This document shows positions 13,056-24,889 of a stretch of DNA of 64,000 nt, one piece after another. Source of the DNA: Dactylonectria macrodidyma. Taxonomy: Eukaryota > Ascomycota > Sordariomycetes > Hypocreales > Nectriaceae. The first letter of the stretch is position 1. Each line of letters opens with the position of its first letter. Under the pieces are notes generated by a model, which searched no databases, was not told the origin of the DNA, and saw only the letters and a program-made list of their open reading frames with translations. Location: contig JAGMUV010000014.1 in the NCBI GenBank assembly GCA_020744425.1, positions 806,001-870,000 on the forward strand, in the 5' to 3' direction. The position numbers and the translations under genes are program-made.

Positions 13056-14842
13056 ATGCCGTCGTTTTCTCAGCTGTTGCTACCAGCCTTGCTGTTGGCG
13101 CCCACGGCGCTTGCTGCTGTCGATCTTCAACAGACATGCGACAAGTTGGGTGTTGGCGTCTGGTCGACTTGTTCGGCGACCTACGACCATCCCACTGGCT
13201 ACAGGCGAAAGCTATGTGAGTACTTACACTGAACAACCTACGTCGTCCCGTGAATAGACTCATTAATATTCTCTTAGGCAACGATGGCGTCAGCACCTGT
13301 GGAATCACTGCCACAACCGAGAAGAGATGGACCTGCGACCAAGTGCGCGCGGGCATGGGAGAAACCGAAGGCAACAAGTTCCTCGACAAAGGCGACGCCA
13401 TCTGCGGCTGCCTCCCGGCCTTGAAGCGCATCTCTACACATGACTCCTTCTCCGGCATCTTCAAGCGTGGAGACATCACATCGGCAACATCCCCGGTCCT
13501 CGTAGATGCCGCTCACAACATTGACAGGGTAAGCGCTCGGCTCTTTCGTCGAGTTTGGCGGACCATGGTGCTAATACGTGACAGTGTGTCACGGACGACA
13601 TCATCTTCGGCGATGGTAGGAGAAACATCATTGAAAAGGAGATTTCACCCCCCGACAGCCCTTACACTGCGATCAAAGCAAAAGAGGTGCGTATTCGAAT
13701 GCTCGCTGAGGCTGCGCGCCACTAACAGCAGTCTAGGCCGACATGGACTTGTACAAAACCTTCATCCACCTTATCCAGAGCTGCTACCAACCCGAAGACT
13801 GCGACCGCCAAGCAATCGCCGACTTCTTTTCGACATACGTTTATTCCTCTGATGAAATTGCGGCCGGCCCCTTGACCGGCATGCTGAATAACTGGATCGC
13901 CCTGTTCAACGACATCAACACCAAGGTCGCGGCAATCAAGAGCACTGCCAATGGCATCAAGACGCGCCTCAAGACGGTTTCCACCAAGGTCTCCGCCGTC
14001 AAGAAGAACGCATGCAAGGGAACTGCTTGCAAGGGCAAAACCGCAGCCACGTTCCTTACCCAAGGTGAGTCGCTGGATTGATTGACGCAGCCTGCTGTTT
14101 GCGTCGCTAATAACCTGCTCCAGTCTCCAACACGCTTGCTGCAGTCAAGCATCTAGAAGGTGTCATCACCCAGGCCACCAAGGCACAGGCGACCCATGCG
14201 GGGAATCTAGACTTGATCTTCCTAGCTAGACGTGGTGCCCAGATCAGGCCCGAACCCGACTACCTGTATGCCCTGTTCAAGAACAACTACTTCAACAAAC
14301 TGGGTGATCTTATCTATGGATTCGAGGTGACCACAACCATGCCCGACATCGCAAGCAGGCTGAAGACTGGAATCGTCCCAGTCGGTTCTCTCACCAAGTG
14401 GTCCACCCACAGCACAGCCGCCTCAAAGAAGATTGACGTGATTCTCGGCAAGAACTTTAAGAACCACAAGGAACTGTCCAAGACGGCCGCTCTCCGCAAG
14501 GTCCGCGACGGATTCATCAGCATCCAGGCCTCGGCGAAGAAGGAGTTGAAAGATCCGCTGATCAAGCTGACGACGCAGCTGAAGGCGCTGGACGCTGCTC
14601 TCAGCAAGTTCCCTCTCCGCAAGAAGCAGCTCGACTGGCTCGTCGGCAGCTCGTCGTACGTGAGGTGGACTGCCAACCTGTACGACCTGCCGTGCTTGGT
14701 GACGTTGAGGCGGACCTACAACTACGACGGGTATTCGACTTATGTTGACTACCCATCGTTTGAGTCATGTCAATATGGCCCGGATTTGCTTTACTTGCCG
14801 AATCACCATATTCCTTGGTTGAAGTGGCGGTTCATTGACTGA
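13056..14842 (+). CDS. Secreted protein of unknown function, Cys-containing N-terminus
   Basis: Five exons are joined by clear introns at 13216-13277, 13529-13584, 13687-13736 and 14065-14123. All are GT-AG and all keep frame, which gives about 519 aa. The start at 13056 yields a signal peptide, MPSFSQLLLPALLLAPTALA, so the protein is expected outside the cell or in the secretory path. The first ~120 mature residues hold several spaced cysteines (QTCDK, STCSA, LCND, STCG, WTCDQ, ICGC) that could form disulfides. The middle is helical and rich in Lys, Thr and Ala (VSAVKKNACKGTACKGKTAA). The tail is Tyr-rich. I do not recognise the family. There is no transmembrane segment after the signal. Confidence 0.82.
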
Positions 14843-15442
14843 GTGGTTGGTTACAAAGCATGTTAGACAAATAGCTATTAGTTGCGAAACAACAATGAAG
14901 ATGATGATCATTGTGCTATATACTTTTACGTCATGAGATTCAGTTTCCAGGGAGATTTTGGCTGGCTCCTCCCATTGTAAATTGTCGCGGTGTGCTGTGG
15001 CCGTCTCGAGTGCTAGTCGAATGATGCTCCCACCATCTCTGCCTCTGTTCGGCCCGAGCCGCCGAGCATACCCTATTAAGTGAGGTGCTCAAGAGGAGTC
15101 ACTCAGGCATTGCATTTAATCACGGCGTGTCTTGCACTGATATTTTTCTATTGAATCGGATAATATGTAGCTCGGACCATGAAGTGATGCGCAGAGATCT
15201 TCCAGTGATGCTCAATTGGAATGGTGCCCACTCGGATTAATCCTTGCCGAGCATCGCTTAATTATCTGCGCCGCAGCAATCGTGTACAGATGCGACACCA
15301 AAGTTTGACGGCGGTCAATCATCACACCGGCCTCCATGGCGACTCTCTCAACGCAGACATGGGAGGCATGAAGAACGACTTCAGAAAGACCGATCTCTCC
15401 TGTATCAGCCCCTCCATATTCGCTCCAAGCCGCCCTTGAACC
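14843..15442. other. Intergenic spacer
   Basis: About 600 bases with no coding signal. It should hold the terminator of the secreted-protein gene and the promoter of the dicarboxylate carrier. Confidence 0.5.
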
Positions 15443-16702
15443 ATGATGTTGACCCCGTCCCTGCCATCATCCCACACCAACCTCTTTGGCCTCTCGCTGC
15501 CGCTGGTCCACGTCCAGAACCACCTGAAGCATGATGATTGGGAGGCCGGACACACGCGTGCCGCCGACCAGCGACTCAAGTCAGCCGAAGCTCTATCGCG
15601 AGTTCTTCTTTACGAGCGCTTTCGCCACTTCACATGGGCCTGGTTCACGCTTATCATGGGCACAGGCGGCATCGCGCTGCTGCTGCACGGCGCGCCACAT
15701 CGCTTCCCCGGCCTCGATATCATCGGCAAGATCTTCTTCTTGCTCACCATTGCCCTTTTCCTCGGCCTCGTGGCTGGCATCACGTACCGCTTTGTATCGA
15801 CACCTCCGGCGTTGAAGGCGAGCCTGATGCATCCCACTGAGAGCCTCTTTTTTCCGTGCTTTCTGCTGAGTATCGCCACGATCCTGGCCAATACCGCGGC
15901 CTATGGGGTTCCTGCGACTGGGCCATGGCTGGCTGTTACTCTGCGGGTGTGCTTCTGGCTCTATGCTGCAATCTCGGTCATATCGGCCATCGTACAGTTC
16001 TTCGCCCTCTTCAACGGAGCCCGGCTGCCGATCCACTCCATGACTCCCGGTTGGATCCTCCCGATCTTCCCGGCCATGCTGACCGGCACACTGGCATCAG
16101 CCATTATGCCGTCGCAGCCGCCTGAACAGCGACTGCCGATTCTTGTCGCGGGCGTCACATATCAGGGCCTCGGATGGATCGTCGCGTCACTCATTTATCC
16201 CTTGTATCTCGGCCGGCTCATGCAAGATGGCTTGCCAGCTCCAGCTATGCGGCCGGGCATGTTTATCGCCGTGGGACCCGCCGGCTACACCACCCTTGCG
16301 CTCATTGGCATGGCTCGTTCAATCCCATCCGATTACGGCTATTTTGCGACATATCCTGGCGCCGAGCAAGTCCTACGGATCCTGGCGCTCTGGGTAGGCC
16401 TGTGGATCTGGTGTATTGCGTTTTGGTTCTTTGGGTTTAGCCTCCTGGCTGTCATGGCTGCAGCCACCAAGTTGAATCTTCGCTTTTCCATGGCATGGTG
16501 GGCTTTCGTATTTCCCAATGTCGGATTTACTCTTGCGACAGGGTCAATTGGTCAAGAGCTTGATAGTAGTGGTATCAAGTGGGTGGCGAGTGCCATGTCT
16601 ATTTGTATCTTCATCCTGTGGTTTGTGGTGCTCTATGCCCAGGTCCTTGCACTGCGGCATAAAAAGATCCTCTGGCCGGGACGGGACGAGGATAGACGAT
16701 AG
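15443..16702 (+). CDS. C4-dicarboxylate/malic acid transporter, TDT (Mae1) family
   Basis: An intact single exon of 419 aa (a second Met follows immediately at 15446). After a ~55-residue cytosolic N-terminus comes the family hallmark FRHFTWAWFTLIMGTGGIALLL and then about ten membrane segments. MRPGMFIAVGPAGYT is the conserved motif of fungal malate permeases of the tellurite-resistance/dicarboxylate transporter family. Relatives include Mae1 (malate uptake) and Ssu1 (sulfite efflux). The motif set favours a Mae1-like carrier, but sulfite efflux cannot be excluded. Its place is the plasma membrane. The hydrophilic tail ends in charged residues (WPGRDEDRR). Confidence 0.9.
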   Translation: MMLTPSLPSSHTNLFGLSLPLVHVQNHLKHDDWEAGHTRAADQRLKSAEALSRVLLYERFRHFTWAWFTLIMGTGGIALLLHGAPHRFPGLDIIGKIFFLLTIALFLGLVAGITYRFVSTPPALKASLMHPTESLFFPCFLLSIATILANTAAYGVPATGPWLAVTLRVCFWLYAAISVISAIVQFFALFNGARLPIHSMTPGWILPIFPAMLTGTLASAIMPSQPPEQRLPILVAGVTYQGLGWIVASLIYPLYLGRLMQDGLPAPAMRPGMFIAVGPAGYTTLALIGMARSIPSDYGYFATYPGAEQVLRILALWVGLWIWCIAFWFFGFSLLAVMAAATKLNLRFSMAWWAFVFPNVGFTLATGSIGQELDSSGIKWVASAMSICIFILWFVVLYAQVLALRHKKILWPGRDEDRR

Positions 16703-17303
16703 TTTACCCATCTACTCCGCGATATGCCCCGGAACCCCAAATAGATATTGATACTTGGGCAATAAATAGATATCTTAGTGACCATTCCTGTGATGATGCG
16801 CGTTTGAAGAGCGGTGATGAAAGAATGAGGTAGACTTTGAGAGCCAATCTCAGTAGCATCAAGGACAAGACTAGCGCAATACGGCAATGATATAGAGTGT
16901 ACGAAATAAGCATTATTAGAAAATGTTTAATAATAGAATTAATACCTTGTTAAATCATGTGTTTAGTACCTTATAAAGCAGGTGAAAATTGGCTACACAC
17001 AGATCCTACTAACGCCCATAGAGTACCTGTCGTGGCACATGACGTCCGTGCATTTAGCTGGGCAGAAACGTAAGGAATGTAATTGGTGTTGGTTTTCAAC
17101 GTTCCTAGGCTAGCTGGTCTGCCCTGCCTGTCCCGGTGCACGAGGTGGCTAAGGCCCTTTGACTCAACACGTCTTTGTTCACGTGGAAACGAAAGGACTC
17201 CTCCCCGCCCCTTCTTTCACCATTAACTCTCTCTCCCCATTTCATTCAGAGCAACTTTCACGCACTTTGAATCGATCTAACTTGATTTCACGAGACGACT
17301 AGC
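16703..17303. other. Intergenic spacer with AT-rich stretch
   Basis: About 600 bases; 16,900-16,980 is strongly AT-rich. Pyrimidine-rich sequence at 17,195-17,250 (CTCCTCCCCGCCCC, CTCTCTCTCC) just before 17304 is typical of a fungal promoter near the transcription start. Confidence 0.5.
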
Positions 17304-18627
17304 ATGTCGACGGAGAAACTCTCGTTGGAGCCTGGTGAGTATCTAACTCCGCGCACGTTTTCTGCTTCGTGATTGCTCATCGTTTCGATTCTTAGGCGAG
17401 AAACCCGTGAGCCAGAGCCAGCCCTTTGTTCGCGCAGACAGTGATGATAGCTCCGATAACGTTATTATGCAGGCCAACAACAACGTGGCCGGCTTCGGTG
17501 AAGATTCGGGGGTGTTTGCCGAGTCAAATTGTGATGGCCTGAAACGACGTCACAGTGAGACCTTCTCCGGGAAAGACACCCAAATCGACTCTGACCCTAA
17601 GAAGCCCAGGGAAGGGAAGGGCATTGTTGAAATAGGTGAAGACGTTGCTCGTGTGGACACCGAGGAGGACACCATCAAGGGGGCTCTCAAGGATATCAAG
17701 AAGGATATCGTTGACATCAAATCGCATATTCTTGATCTCAAGAAAGTCCTTCTTGATGTGATGGATGATATCAAGGGCGGTATCAAGGACGACACCAAGG
17801 AACAATCTAAGGACAACCCCGAGGACCACACCAAGGAGGACCATGTCATGTCCGCCGGCGACGACCCAAGCCCCAAGTTGGAACTCATAGACCAGAATGA
17901 AGCTTTCGCCGAGAAAGACGGCGATTTCGTCTTTGATCACACAAGGATGATACTGCGACGGGGCAAGGATTACTTTCTCGCCACTGCTGACCGGGGCGTC
18001 CCAGAATTAAAGGACCTGGAAATCGACACTCTCGACCTCACACCCATCCCTCCAGAACACTTTCGCCCAAAAGTCAAGCACGGGATTACACAGGCTCCCG
18101 AGTCCTTGCCGGACGTCTATGTCAAGCGACCCTGTCTTTTTGATTGGGACCCTTCTGACACAAATCCAGAGCATATTTCTGACTTAGTTCTCCAGGAAGC
18201 CGGAATTTGCGAGATTCTGACGAAGCACCCCCACCCGAATATTGTACGATATTTTGGATGTCTAGTCGAGGACGGCAGAATCTCCGGTCTTTGCTTGGCT
18301 AAATACAACTCCAAGCTTTCCGAGAAGCTGGTCAATTCCAGCGTCGCTAAAAGGGAAATGTACTACGAAGGCATCAAAAAGGGAATCCATCACCTTCATC
18401 AGCTGGGATTCATTCACAATGACTTAAATCCATCGAACATTATGATGGATGGCAACACTCCCGTCATCATCGATTTCGACTCCTGCCGGCCCAATGGGGA
18501 GAAGCTCGGGGCAAAGGCAGGAACATTCAAGTGGGAACTGGAGGAAGCAACGTTTGCGACGCCGGAAAATGACTTTTATAGCCTTGCAAAGTTACGGGAT
18601 TTCATCTTGAAGGGAAATGAAAGATGA
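17304..18627 (+). CDS. Divergent protein-kinase-like protein
   Basis: A first exon of 31 bases (17304-17334, MSTEKLSLEPG) is spliced over an intron at 17335-17395 to a long second exon, giving 420 aa. The N-terminal ~150 residues are acidic or polar, with a repetitive helical stretch (KDIKKDIVDIK, DDIKGGIKDDTKE) likely to form a coiled coil. The C-terminal half is kinase-like: HPNIVRYFGC, then IHNDLNPSNIMM near residue 351 in place of HRDxKxxN, then IDFDSC near 370 in place of DFG, then GTFKWE. A glycine loop is not obvious and the C-lobe ends soon after the activation segment. It resembles the expanded orphan fungal kinase-like families. Activity is doubtful, though the catalytic Asp and metal-binding Asn and Asp are kept. 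It converges on the Clr5-ankyrin gene. Confidence 0.85.
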
Positions 18628-18879
18628 CGTAGGCCAGAAGCGTAGGCAAAAATTAAACAAGCATAGTTGGACGACAACACGGTAGTAGATAAGCGTGGGT
18701 TGTCAATACTACGGAATTGACTGTAGAACAATGACCAATTATGCCTTACGAACTTTGCCAGTTCTTCCAGAGATGTATCAACAAGATAATAAGGTTCCAC
18801 GTGTTTATGCCTCGAATCAGTGACTTCGACTGTTTCTCCTCCATACAGCATCCTGATGCTGAAAAATTTCCATCTCTGA

Positions 18880-21800
18880 TCAGTTATCTCCGCTCATGTC
18901 AGCTGGTCCATCCCACCTAAAGTACATCTCGTCTAGCATGCGCCCCTCTTCGGCCAACCTTTCACTTTGCTTCCAGTGTTCGTGAATGCTGGATGTTTCT
19001 GACAAAACATGATCATACTCAACAGCTGTTTCGTAACGTTGACTCTCACCCTCTTCCACCTCGTCAGAGTCCCCATCCTCGCTTTGGGACATGTGATGTG
19101 TCGTCTCAGAGGATGCCTCTCCCATACACTCTTCATCACTGCACACGCTCTCGAGCTCTTCGGGCCAGTCTCTATAACCTCGCAGTAGCTCTACTGCAGC
19201 GGAATGTCCTTCGCAGGTAGCCAGCTCAACTGACCTGGTGTATTCGTGATATCCGTCCTCAGCATCTAGTGCGCCGTGGCACAGCAGAAGCTCCATCATG
19301 TCAAGCCTCCCATGCTCTGAGGCTCCTTCTATCGCTGTCCTTCCGTACTTCTGTGCCGGCACAGCAGTGACATCGGCGTCAAGGTCAATCAAGTGCTTTG
19401 CCAGTCCCAAATGGCCTTTGATAGCAGCCAGCTGCAATGCAGTTCCCCCTCCCTCGAACGCGGGTGGTGCGTTGACTTCGGCCCCCGCTTTCAGGAGGCA
19501 ATCCACGATGTTCAAGTCGCCTATTTCCACTGCCAATTGTAGAGGAGACCGGCCGCTCACCAACACCTGGTTGCACTCGTTCACATCCGCCCCAGCCTCT
19601 AAAAGGAGAAGGACAAGTTCTTTGTGATGGAACTTGATAGGACCAACCAGCGGGCTGTGGATGAGAGGAGCCGAGTGCATGGGCTCGTCAGTAATCCTTT
19701 GGTTGTGGTCAACCAAAATCTGCACGGCGCTCATGTCGTTTCCATCGGCAACTATGGTCCAAGTGAGCTTATCAGCCCGGTAGCCACTCCTCAGAAGCTC
19801 GATGCATGCTTTCATGCCAGTTCCCATGGCTGCGAGAGCGAGAGGGCTTCCCTTGATGCACTGGCCAGTACGCCAAAAGCACTTTTTGGGGTTGGGGCGC
19901 AATATCCCTGTGTTATCCGCCTTGATAGGTATCAGAGCATCATTTGAATGCGGCAGGCAGTCAAGAAGCTTGCGCAGAAGACTCAGATTCCCAAGCCTCG
20001 CGGCTTGGCCAATCGCCGTTGCTTCGAAGATGCTTGGCTCCGCATGAGGAGGGCGGTTTGAAAGAAGTTGTTCGGTAACGGAGTGCATTTTGGTTGTAAT
20101 GGAAGCACACAGACACCCCGCGTCATAGATCCCTGGGTGTGCTTCCAACACGTCAGGAAGGCCGTGGGGATTCCTCGACATTATCCCTGCTTCAAGGGCG
20201 GTCATGCCGTTTTCATCACAGTCCAAAAGACTGCCGCCATGGCTTAGCAAAAGCTTCACGAGATCCCAGTTTCCGAGATAGATTGCAGAGGTGACTTCCC
20301 CTCCGAACAATTTTGCGCCCTCTTTGATGAGCAACGTTGCAGCATCAGCACCGCGGCTGCAAGTGCTTTCGATCTGCTTAGATAGCAGGCGTAGAGCGTG
20401 CTGTAGAGCAGTAACGCCGTTACTATCTTTCTCATTCGGGCTGCCACCAGCGGCAAGGGCGGCCGATAGTAACTCGGGGTGTCGATTCTGGGCGGCGAGA
20501 ACAACTTCGTGCCCTGTCAACCTAGCGCCAGCTTGGATTAATGTGGTGGCACAGGCTAGGTGTCCAGCGTTCCAGCGACGATTAGGGGTAGAGGCATGCT
20601 CGAAAAGAATTTCCAAAGGCGTAAGATGAGATGCCTCGCAGTTGATAACGACGTCGAGCCTCGATCGCGCGACAGCCATCCGTTCGGGATTATCGCGGAT
20701 TAGCGCTCGAGTATCAACGTCAACTCCATGATCTAGGAACAACTGCACAACATCCTTGTACCCACCACAACTTGCAAGATGGATAGGGGACAGCTGTGCA
20801 GTATTTGAAACGTGTGGGCCATGAAGGTCCAGCAGTAGTTGGCATGTGCTCAGGTGGCCTTTCCTCGCGGCCGCATGTAACGGCGTGATCCCATAGTGAT
20901 TGGCGGAGACGCTTGCTGGAGAAAAGTCGTATAGGAATGTTATGGCATCATTGTTCGCCGCGGCGGCGGCTGAGATCATCACGTCCGGTGTGACAAAGCT
21001 AGAAATAGGCATGATTGGTGGTTGGGAAGTGAGAAGGTCCAAGAGGAATTGTGTTTCCCGGTGACCAACGGCCGCAGCTGTACTCAAGGCGGACTCCTCA
21101 TAAAGGAACCCATTTTCCGATCTCAGCGTGCCGCGTAGATTAGCTCCTTGTTGAGTAATAGCTGCTGCCAAGTCCATGTTTCGCCTTAAAATGGCAAGAT
21201 GGAGGGCTTGATCCAGGTTGACAGAAGCGCCATGTCTCAAGAGGAGGTTGGCCATCCGTGCAACCAGGACATCGCCACAGCTGTGCATCTTCAATGCGAG
21301 CATAAGTGGTGGGTCTGGGTTGCCATGTAGTGGAGTGAGATTGGTATCGGCACCCGCGTCCAAAAGGTGCTCCATCAGGTCCACGTTACCACAGAGTATC
21401 GCTGCTTGGAGTGGTGTCACCGTGGAACCGAGGGTCCGAGGCAGCACTACACTAACGTCTGGACTCTGTCCGGATGCAAAGAGCCATTTCAGAATCCCCA
21501 GGACTTCCCCCTTGTTTGTATTATCGTTTCTCGGGTCCGTCAATCGGCAGATGACCGCGCAGAATAGATTGTCCATCAATCCGCGGATTGTGATGTCTGG
21601 GCGGCCGCCGAGGTTGGCTCGAAGGTTCAATAGACCGTATTCTCGGAGTACATCGATCGTTGCGTTCCACCTTTCGTTATCAGACAAGCTGGATAGGTTG
21701 TTAGAAAGGTTATAGATGACAATGAGTAAGCATTCGTCGAGAGCTTCTTCGCTCGAGCCGTCGATGAGAGCTTGAGCACGCTGCAAATGCTCTTCGGGGT

Positions 21801-22643
21801 AGGATTCTGGCATCGATTTTCCAATAATGGCCGCTAGTCGAGAGACTTCTGGTCGTGGATTCGCCCACTCGAGTTGTGAGTCTGAGGCAAGTATACTTGA
21901 AATCAGAGACTTAGAGTGCGCTGCTTCAAATAACTGGGCATCGTCGGTTTCTGGGCTTCTAGTCTTGGCAGCGTTCGATAACACAGCTATATGGCTGGTT
22001 AGCAGCGCAACTAACACATCGAAAATCTAGAAATTAGAAGACCAACATTGAAAAAACGGAGTCTTTTGGAATTTCAGCCATGGCAATGTACCTGGCCACG
22101 AGAATTCCATTGGGAGTGGCTGTGGAGTGCAGACAACAAGCTGCGCTTCGGTTGGAGTCGATGGTAGAGGATTTGGCGCTATATTACACACTTTCGTTAA
22201 AAAAAAAAACCAAGATCGTAGCAGGGATCAAACTGACGTGGGTTTGCATATGGAATGAAGATGTCTCGATGGCGGTTTGTCTCCTTGTCGATTGTCGATT
22301 GTTTTAGGCGCTTGCCGCGGTGGATGACTTGACTTTCTTTGCCCTCCAGTTTTCGCTTGGCGATTTTGCGATCGATGGCAATCCAAGCCGCCCTGTCGAT
22401 GTTCCTCCGGAATTCCCATTGCTTCAGCTTGTACTCTAGCTGCGCATCACTAGACGTCGCTGGTCAGTCGGAATGTATCTTCGACGCAGCACACGGTGGC
22501 ACAAACGTGACGAAAAGGCCCTGCTCTCCAAGCTCAGCTACCAGCTTCTTCAGCGGCATTCCGTCGACCAAGTAGAGGCGCCGAATGATGGCCTTGTGTT
22601 CAAGCCATTCAGCCTCTGTGGGCTGGGATCGCGTTGGTCTCAT
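18880..22643 (-). CDS. Clr5-domain protein with long ankyrin-repeat tail
   Basis: Four exons give 1195 aa: 22643-22507, 22449-22238, 22178-22047 and 21986-18880. Introns are 22450-22506, 22179-22237 and 21987-22046, all GT-AG with CTGAC/CTAAC branch sites, and the total is in frame. Exons 1 and 2 make the Clr5 domain: AEWLEHKAIIRRLYLVDGMP, then KKLVAELGEQGLFVT, spliced to DAQLEYKLKQWEFRRN. Exon 3 holds the linker ending WPGTLPWLKFQ. The last exon carries about 15-20 ankyrin-type units (for example TPLHAAARKGHLSTCQLLLD) and an acidic tail rich in Glu and Ser. Clr5 domains are DNA-binding-like and named from a fission yeast silencing factor; in filamentous fungi they often head ankyrin proteins of unknown role. 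A nuclear location is inferred. Confidence 0.88.
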
Positions 22644-22862
22644 CGCGCGATGAGTCGCTAGGGCCGGGCAGGTTGAGCGCCAGATTGCCGAAGCAGGATC
22701 TCCTTCGTATCAGGTAAGAGACGAGGTAGGATGGAGACGCGATGGGGCAAAGATGAGGTGAGATGGATGCAGATGAGGTGGGTGCAGATGAAAAGAAGGC
22801 TAGAGCTGGGACGGGACGAAGGCGGTGTCACGCAACTCGTCGATGGCGGTGATTGGCGACGG

Positions 22863-23160
22863 CCAGAATCTGAAATCGAACCCGTCTGGCGGCTCCGTAA
22901 CGGCGAGTATCGCTTGCCCATGGACTCTGAATGGCCAGTGTCAGAATCTGAGGTCTTTTAGCTGAAAGTCTGAATGGAACCTTTGGACCGCAACTCGTGG
23001 GGTTCACAAACGGGCGCTGGCTAGAGGCAAGATATGGCGACTCTCAGACACCCAGAATTGGAAAAGCTCCATAGCTGCGTCGGTTGATTGGTCATTGCCA
23101 GAATCTGAATCGACTGCATCATGCATCCAGCTGTTAGTGGCTGCAGCCAGAATCGGAATC
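22863..23160. repeat. Scattered CAGAATC(T/G)GAA motif cluster
   Basis: Copies of (C/T)CAGAATC(T/G)GAA or TCTGAATGG occur near 22863, 22925, 22941, 22967, 23097 and 23146 within 300 bases, all on the same strand. Spacing is irregular, so this is not a simple tandem repeat. Just upstream, GATGAGGTG-like phrases recur at 22,750-22,795. Confidence 0.5.
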
Positions 23161-23417
23161 CACCCAAATGTGTGACATTACCACACCGTGGGTAATGTCA
23201 CCTAAAAAGTGCGGAGACGTGGAGGTTGCACCGGAAGTTCCAGAACCTGGAAGATTGTGTTTCCAAAGGTCGACTTGATCGTTAGCCTCAGTTGGGATTT
23301 GATACTTATTCGTTGATGCCACAACCCGAAACAATTGCCACATTATTTCCCGCAAAGCACAAATAGTGTGCTTACTGTGCTAAAAGTCCGTTCTTGTACA
23401 TGTCAGACTGTCTAAGC

Positions 23418-23631
23418 GGAAGAAACACCACACACCAACAAGCATCAACTTCCTCTCTTCCTTCATAAGCAACATTAGGATGTAGATTATAAATACTTTA
23501 GATTAGTTCAGTAATAAACTTATCTTTTTGCTCATTAAATTTCATGTGATAGTTTAGTTATTACTTATTCTTAATAGGAGCGAATAGGTTTGTGTACAGA
23601 AGAGGTTAATTGGCATTTGGTGTCTTCTTCC
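23418..23631 (+). mobile_element. Small terminal-inverted-repeat element, copy A (MITE-like)
   Basis: The left end is GGAAGAAACACCACAC (23418-23433) and the right end is GGTGTCTTCTTCC (23619-23631), an imperfect inverted match. The AT-rich interior matches, over its whole length and in reverse complement, the element at 51969-52189. The two share 25 identical bases (CTTCCTTCATAAGCAACATT plus AGGAT). No open frame of note exists inside, so it is a non-autonomous element. A clear target-site duplication was not found. Confidence 0.75.
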
Positions 23632-24889
23632 CCAGAGACCTGGTCACTGTGCCTGTATTCATCGAACAGCCAGGCCTGTTATTGATGTTTGGAGAGCCCA
23701 ACGTCTGATAACACAGCTGAGTAATTAAGCACGGAGCAGTCGGTTCTGTAAAATTCACGCGTGCACGTCCCGTCAGTGTGCAAGCCGCGACAGCCAAAAA
23801 ATCAGCACTCTATTTCCGGCTCTCGCCTCCAATCATCTCACCTTGCAACCTAGCAGAAAGCATGGGTCAAAGTAGCGCTGAAATTATTGTTTGGTCTGCC
23901 AAATTTGGCATCATCATAAGTAATTACAGGCGCAGCAAAAGGATCATCCCCACTCAATCTTTGCACTGCTGCCTGGGCCATGCAATTCAAAAGACGCAGC
24001 TCAATACTAAGAATCATTTGTCACTGTCACTGACATCAATTCCATGGGCCAAACTCCCTCGCAGCGACGACAACCACTACCTAAACTTCTTCATACGAGC
24101 AGCAACAATGGACCTCGGGGACACGTTGGTTGAGGCCATGATCGAACTCATACTAAACGTCCTCGACCAAGTGAATATCACACCATGCCTCGGATGGAGC
24201 AGCGACGAACACCAAGATTAGGGTACACATCCATCCCCGAGGCTCGATCTTGACTAAAAAACGAGCGGGAAAACGGTGTACACGAATCACGTTGAAACAA
24301 AAACTACGTTTTCCAAGCGGGCTGCTTCCGCTTCACGCAAGTGAGCACCTAGGGACACCAACCAGGCAGAACAACAGGCCTTAAAACTTCCATTGATAGA
24401 CACTAGTCATCGCGAACTGTCTTCGCATTTGGCAACATTCAATCAGTCCGACACTCGGTTCAACAAGCGACAAAGGCAGTATTGCATTGCGCAGGCGGTA
24501 GAGTAAGAATGACAACCTTGGACTGAACCGGCTGCATATACGTTGGTCATTTGAGCCCACAGTGTCCTATGAGCAGGGAGAAACGGCTCAACTGATTCAT
24601 AGTCCAATCATACGAGCTCTGAAGGCCATGAATGCTCGAGAGGGTTGCAGAGCAGGGGCACATGGACATGGCCTGGCGGCCGAAGGAAGACTAAGACACA
24701 AGTTCGTGAAATAGTCATAGCTCGCTCGCTCGCTCGGGTCATTTTCTATTCCGAGGTAGATAAATAAATTTCCTATTCAAAATGGGACATTTGAATCTAC
24801 CGAAAGAAGATGGGTAGCATTCGTTGAAGCGCTGATCTCCATTTGAACGCGGCGTGTCGCAGCTCTTGGCTCTAAATAAGTGTACACTA

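Noticed and set aside
22086..22091. Alternative donor (GTACAT) for the third intron of the Clr5-ankyrin gene
   Set aside because: It would remove LPWLKFQ, a typical Clr5-protein linker motif; the donor at 22046 keeps it and pairs with an acceptor that has an ideal GCTAAC branch site.
23778..24221. Open frame of 147 codons on the plus strand
   Set aside because: No domain, no clear splice partner and AT-rich codon use unlike neighbouring genes; the short Met-start part (MDLGDTLVEAMIEL) was considered but is not supported.
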